64,000 nucleotides of DNA from Tardiphaga sp. P9-11. Lineage in GTDB: Bacteria; Pseudomonadota; Alphaproteobacteria; Rhizobiales; Xanthobacteraceae. The notes under the pieces were generated by a model. That model did not search any database, was not told the DNA's origin, and saw nothing but the letters and a program-made list of their open reading frames with translations. The stretch lies in assembly GCF_008329525.1 (NCBI RefSeq), contig NZ_NPKQ01000003.1, positions 186,001-250,000 of the forward strand. Reading direction: 5' to 3'. Below, piece by piece: positions 60,376-64,000 of this stretch. Both the position numbers and the translations under genes were made by a program. Within the stretch, counting starts at the first letter, position 1; each line of letters starts with the position of its first letter.

Positions 60376-61965
60376 TCAGAACGTCAGCGCCTTGGCCTGT
60401 TTCACCTGCGGCAACGCCTGCACCTTGCTCAGCACGTCGGCCGGCACAGCGCCGTCGATCTCCACCAGCGCGATGGCGTCACCGCCCTGTTCGTTGCGGC
60501 CGAGATGGAAGGTTGCGATGTTGACCTTGGCGTCGCCGAGCAGCGAGGCGAACTTCCCAATAAAGCCCGGCTTATCCTCGTTGGTGATATAGATCATCGA
60601 CTTGCCGAATTCGGCATCGACGCGGATACCCTTGATATCAACCAGCCGCGGCTTGCCGTCATGATAGACCGTGCCGGAAACCGAGCGTTCCTGTCGTTCG
60701 GTGATGACGGCAACGGTGATCAGGCTTTCGTAATCGCTCTGCGCCGCGCGCACCACTTCATCGACCACCATGCCGCGCTCCTTGGCGACGGCCGGCGCGG
60801 AGACGACGTTGACGTCGCCGAGCATCGGCCGCAGCAATCCGCTCAATGCTGCAGAGGTCAGGGCCTTGATCTTCATTTCGGCCACCGCGCCTTCATAGGT
60901 GATCTGCACCTTGGCAATGCCGGTCTCGGTGAGCTGGCCCGCGAACGAGCCGAGCTTCTCGGCGAGTTCGATGAACGGCTTTAGCTTCGGCGCTTCTTCC
61001 GCGGTGATCGACGGGAAGTTGACCGCGTTGGAGATCGCGCCCGACAGCAGATAGTCCGACATCTGCTCGGCGACCTGCAGCGCGACGTTCTCCTGCGCTT
61101 CGGTAGTCGATGCACCCAGATGCGGCGTGCAAATCACATTGGGATGACCGAACAGCACGTTCTTGGTGGCCGGCTCCTCGACGAACACATCGAAGGCAGC
61201 ACCTGCGACATGCTTGCTATTCAGCGCATCGACCAGCGCCTGCTCGTCGACCAGACCGCCGCGGGCGCAATTGATGATGCGCACGCCGGGCTTCATCTTG
61301 GCGATCGCAGCGGCATCGATGATGTTCTTCGTCTTCTCGGTGAGCGGCGTGTGCAGCGTAATGAAATCGGCACGCTTGAGGAGGTCGTCGAGTTCGACCT
61401 TTTCGACGCCGATGTCCTTGGCGCGCTCCGGCGACAGGAACGGATCGAAGGCGATGACCTTCATGCGCAGGCCGAGCGCACGGTCGGCCACGATGGCGCC
61501 GATATTGCCGCAGCCGATCACGCCCAGCGTCTTGCCGGTGATCTCGACGCCCATGAAGCGGTTCTTCTCCCACTTGCCGGCCTGCGTGGAGGCATCGGCC
61601 TGCGGGATTTCGCGGGCGAGCGAGAGCATCAGCGTGATCGCATGTTCGGCGGTAGTGATCGAATTGCCGAACGGCGTGTTCATCACGATGATGCCCTTGG
61701 CAGTGGCCGCGGGAATTTCGACATTGTCGACGCCGATGCCGGCGCGGCCGATCACCTTCAGGCGCGTCGCCTTTTCGAGGATCTTCGCAGTGGCCTTGGT
61801 GGCCGAGCGGATGGCGAGGCCGTCATAGTTGCCGATGATCTCGGCGAGTTTGTCCTTGTCCTTGCCGAGGTTCGGCTGGAAGTCGACGTCGATGCCGCGA
61901 TCCCGAAAGATCTGCACGGCGGCGGGAGAGAGAGCGTCGGAAATGAGAACTTTGGGGGCGGTCAT
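60376..61965 (-). CDS. serA: D-3-phosphoglycerate dehydrogenase
   Basis: First enzyme of serine biosynthesis, oxidising 3-phosphoglycerate to 3-phosphohydroxypyruvate with NAD. Long (type I) form, 529 residues: a substrate domain, a Rossmann domain (GKTLGVIGCGNIGAIVADRALGL), the catalytic NCARGGLVDEQAL and PHLGASTTEAQENVALQVAEQ, then an intervening (ASB) domain and a C-terminal ACT domain (YITNEDKPGFIGKFASLLGDAKVNIATFHLGR) that usually senses serine. It follows serC on the same strand; a 223-base gap with a repeat separates them. Confidence 0.97.
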   Translation of the reverse strand: MTAPKVLISDALSPAAVQIFRDRGIDVDFQPNLGKDKDKLAEIIGNYDGLAIRSATKATAKILEKATRLKVIGRAGIGVDNVEIPAATAKGIIVMNTPFGNSITTAEHAITLMLSLAREIPQADASTQAGKWEKNRFMGVEITGKTLGVIGCGNIGAIVADRALGLRMKVIAFDPFLSPERAKDIGVEKVELDDLLKRADFITLHTPLTEKTKNIIDAAAIAKMKPGVRIINCARGGLVDEQALVDALNSKHVAGAAFDVFVEEPATKNVLFGHPNVICTPHLGASTTEAQENVALQVAEQMSDYLLSGAISNAVNFPSITAEEAPKLKPFIELAEKLGSFAGQLTETGIAKVQITYEGAVAEMKIKALTSAALSGLLRPMLGDVNVVSAPAVAKERGMVVDEVVRAAQSDYESLITVAVITERQERSVSGTVYHDGKPRLVDIKGIRVDAEFGKSMIYITNEDKPGFIGKFASLLGDAKVNIATFHLGRNEQGGDAIALVEIDGAVPADVLSKVQALPQVKQAKALTF

Positions 61966-62130
61966 GGAGTTGTTCCTGACATGAAATAGGATGAGGGCGC
62001 GGCAAACACAGCAGGTTCCTTCTCCCCGTTCTTACGGCGAGAAGGTCGGGATGAGGGGCCGCTTTCGGCCCGCAAACGCTGAGTTTGGTGAGACGGCATA
62101 CCAGGCCCCTCACCCGGCGCTACGCGCCGA

Positions 62131-62177
62131 CCTCTCCCCGCCGAGCGAAGCTTCGCCTGAGCGGGGGCGAGGTTAAG
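62131..62177. repeat. Palindromic intergenic repeat, copy A2
   Basis: CCTCTCCCCGC (62131-62141) with a diverged right arm ending GCGAGGTTAAG, a second copy of the element at 3736. Upstream, GGCGC-TAC-GCGCC (62116-62128) forms an extra hairpin. It lies between serC and serA. Confidence 0.75.
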
Positions 62178-62188
62178 AAAGCAGCTAC

Positions 62189-63361
62189 CTAAGCAGCCTT
62201 GGCGAGCGAAGCCTTGGTTTCGGCGAAGGCCCAGTCGATCCACTGCGTGAGAGTTTCGACGTCCTTGGCTTCGACCGTGGCACCGCACCAGATGCGCAGA
62301 CCAGCCGGCGCATCGCGATAATGCGCGAAGTCGAAACCGGCATTTTCCTTCTCGACAGCCGCGACCAGCTTCTTGGCGAAGTCAGCCTGCGCGTCCGGCG
62401 ACAGCGCGGTGATCGCGGGATCGATCACCTTCATACACACAGAGGTGTTGGAGCGGATCGCGGGATCGGCCGCGAGGAAGTCGATCCACGGTGTCTTCGC
62501 TTTCCAGTCGGCGAGCGCCTTGGTGTTGGCGTCCGCACGCGCGATCAGCGCCTTGAGGCCTCCGACCGATTTGGCCCAGCCGAGCGCATCGAGATAGTCT
62601 TCGACGCACAGCATCGACGGCGTATTAATGGTCTCGCCGACGAAGATGCCTTCGTTGAGCTTGCCGCCTTTGGTCATGCGGAAGATCTTCGGCAGCGGCC
62701 ACGGCGGCGTATAGCTCTCCAGACGCGCCACGGCACGCGGCGACAGCACCAGCATGCCATGCGCGGCTTCGCCGCCCAGCGCCTTCTGCCAGGAGAAGGT
62801 GACGACATCGAGCTTCGCCCAGTCGAGCGGCTGCGCGAAGGCGGCCGATGTGGCGTCACAGATCGTCAGGCCTTCGCGATCGGCCTTGATCCAGTCGGCA
62901 TTCGGCACGCGCACGCCCGAGGTCGTGCCGTTCCAGGTGAAGACGATGTCCGAATTCGGATCGGCCTTCGACAGGTCGGGGAGTTCGCCATAGCCGGCAT
63001 GCAGCTTGGTGACGTCCTTGAGCTTGAGCTCCTTGACGATGTCCGAGACCCAGCCTTCGCCGAAGGATTCCCAGGCGATGGTGGTGACGGGACGCGGCCC
63101 GAGCAGCGACCACAGCGCCATCTCGACGGCGCCCGTATCCGATGCCGGCACGATACCGATGCGGTAATCGGCGGGCACTTCAAGCACTTCGCGCGTCAGG
63201 TCGATCGCGAGCTTGAGCTTATTCTTGCCGATCTTGGCGCGGTGCGAACGACCGAGAGCTGCGTCAGAGAGTTTTTCGGGGGTCCAGCCGGGGCGCTTGG
63301 CGCAGGGGCCGGAGGAGAAATGCGGCACATTGGGCCGCGAAGCGGGCTTCGCTGCAGTCAT
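62189..63361 (-). CDS. serC: Phosphoserine aminotransferase
   Basis: PLP-dependent enzyme of 390 residues that converts 3-phosphohydroxypyruvate and glutamate to phosphoserine. The sequence follows the alphaproteobacterial SerC type: [66 protein letters not shown] and the Schiff-base lysine in [19 protein letters not shown]. Its C-terminal part ([21 protein letters not shown]) matches family length. It precedes serA, giving the common serC-serA order. Confidence 0.96.
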   Translation of the reverse strand: MTAAKPASRPNVPHFSSGPCAKRPGWTPEKLSDAALGRSHRAKIGKNKLKLAIDLTREVLEVPADYRIGIVPASDTGAVEMALWSLLGPRPVTTIAWESFGEGWVSDIVKELKLKDVTKLHAGYGELPDLSKADPNSDIVFTWNGTTSGVRVPNADWIKADREGLTICDATSAAFAQPLDWAKLDVVTFSWQKALGGEAAHGMLVLSPRAVARLESYTPPWPLPKIFRMTKGGKLNEGIFVGETINTPSMLCVEDYLDALGWAKSVGGLKALIARADANTKALADWKAKTPWIDFLAADPAIRSNTSVCMKVIDPAITALSPDAQADFAKKLVAAVEKENAGFDFAHYRDAPAGLRIWCGATVEAKDVETLTQWIDWAFAETKASLAKAA

Positions 63362-63614
63362 ATTCTATCCTTCCAGATAGCTAGCCTCCCGTTGGGGGGA
63401 GGTGTCCCGCTGGCGTGGATATGGGAACCTCCCCTAAGCGTCAAGCGACTTCCGGGCTATCACGCGTGATTGATGCCGGGACGACATCGATCGCCGGCGC
63501 CTCGTGATCTCGGCCACAGACAGGGCATCACGCCGGTCAACGAAAAGGCCAGCGAGTGCAATCGCTGCCCTTGCGTTTGAGGTTGCGGCTCACTCTCTCT
63601 TGTGCGCGAAACGC

Positions 63615-63914
63615 CTATCGTCCGACTTTGCCTGGAAATCCCGGCGCAATCGGATTATCCCCGGCTAAACCGCTTGGCGAGGCGCCGGTGCCGATGCGTC
63701 CCGGCGTCGTCGTGTTGGGTGCGCCGGGCTGACTCGTACCACCGCCCATACCTGTCGTGCCGGACGGCGGAGGTAGAGTGACGGTCGGGCTTTGCATGCG
63801 CGTGACAGGGGCTCCAGTCACCCCATCCGTACCGGCCCCCTGAGCCAAAGCGAATGTAGTCGAGCTCAGAAGCGACATGGCAACGACGGCAAAGAGACTA
63901 AATCGGGACTGCAT
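63615..63914 (-). CDS. Small exported Pro/Gly/Thr-rich protein
   Basis: A 99-residue protein. The ATG at 63914 has GGAG six bases upstream and opens a signal peptide (MQSRFSLFAVVAMSLLSSTTFALAQ, cleaved near residue 25). The mature part is low-complexity, rich in Gly, Pro, Thr and Ser, with no cysteines, and ends NPIAPGFPGKVGR. No family recognised; probably an unstructured periplasmic protein. Confidence 0.65.
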   Translation of the reverse strand: MQSRFSLFAVVAMSLLSSTTFALAQGAGTDGVTGAPVTRMQSPTVTLPPPSGTTGMGGGTSQPGAPNTTTPGRIGTGASPSGLAGDNPIAPGFPGKVGR

Positions 63915-64000
63915 GGACGGCTCCATCTTGAATGACGGAGCCCAACCGCCGCCGCACATTGTCGTTCCATCCTGCACGGCATGGTGATCGCGCGTGGCCT

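Noticed and set aside
62321-63469. A 382-codon plus-strand frame over serC
   Set aside because: serC on the minus strand has complete conserved motifs; the plus frame has none.
1-64000. CRISPR arrays, tRNA, rRNA and insertion sequences
   Set aside because: Looked for spaced direct repeats, tRNA-like cloverleaf ends and transposase motifs; none found.

Overview
The window looks like a chromosomal segment of a high-GC alphaproteobacterium of the Nitrobacteraceae (Bradyrhizobium / Rhodopseudomonas / Tardiphaga type). This rests on the GC-rich codon use, the family mix (paired Liv- and Dpp-type ABC importers, enamidase, AA_synth/DUF1185, ExoY/ExoF-like exopolysaccharide genes, several single-Cache chemoreceptors) and the palindromic intergenic repeats. 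It is an inference; I saw no rRNA, tRNA, CRISPR array, transposase, integrase or replication origin.

Region 1 (1-27.4 kb) is a catabolic and nitrogen-scavenging region. At the left edge a MarR regulator precedes a truncated EmrA/HlyD membrane-fusion gene. Next come an AA_synth (DUF1185) protein, an enamidase-type amidohydrolase, an HpaB-type flavin monooxygenase and a second, closely related MarR regulator. A complete branched-chain-type ABC importer (SBP, two permeases, two ATPases) follows. A hydantoin module comes after it: D-threonine-aldolase/D-serine-dehydratase-like enzyme, D-hydantoinase, hydantoin/Asp-Glu racemase and D-carbamoylase. Then come a peptide-type ABC importer with a fused double ATPase, a DAO-family oxidoreductase, a VOC protein, an M20 peptidase, and a class-III PLP enzyme beside an APH-fold kinase. 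That last pair resembles the hydroxylysine/phosphoethanolamine kinase plus phospho-lyase system. Together these genes could import and dismantle cyclic amides, N-carbamoyl and D-amino acids and small peptides.

Region 2 (27.6-29.2 kb) holds small exported or membrane proteins, including an unlisted 59-codon gene overlapping its neighbour.

Region 3 (29.2-50.2 kb) is an exopolysaccharide locus: UDP-glucose dehydrogenase, FkbM methyltransferase, ExoY-like initiating transferase, PPP-type phosphatase, export protein, outer-membrane barrel, Wzz/BY-kinase co-polymerase, polymerase-like protein, four glycosyltransferases (one of WecB type), two acyltransferases, a flippase and a Tat-exported GH10 glycosidase.

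Region 4 (50.2-64 kb) has an acyl-CoA dehydrogenase, a decayed flavin-dependent sulfonate-type monooxygenase reduced by an internal deletion, tiny ORFs, an exported phytase-like esterase behind a three-repeat Pho-box-like site, three paralogous chemoreceptors in tandem, the serine genes serC and serA, and a small exported protein.
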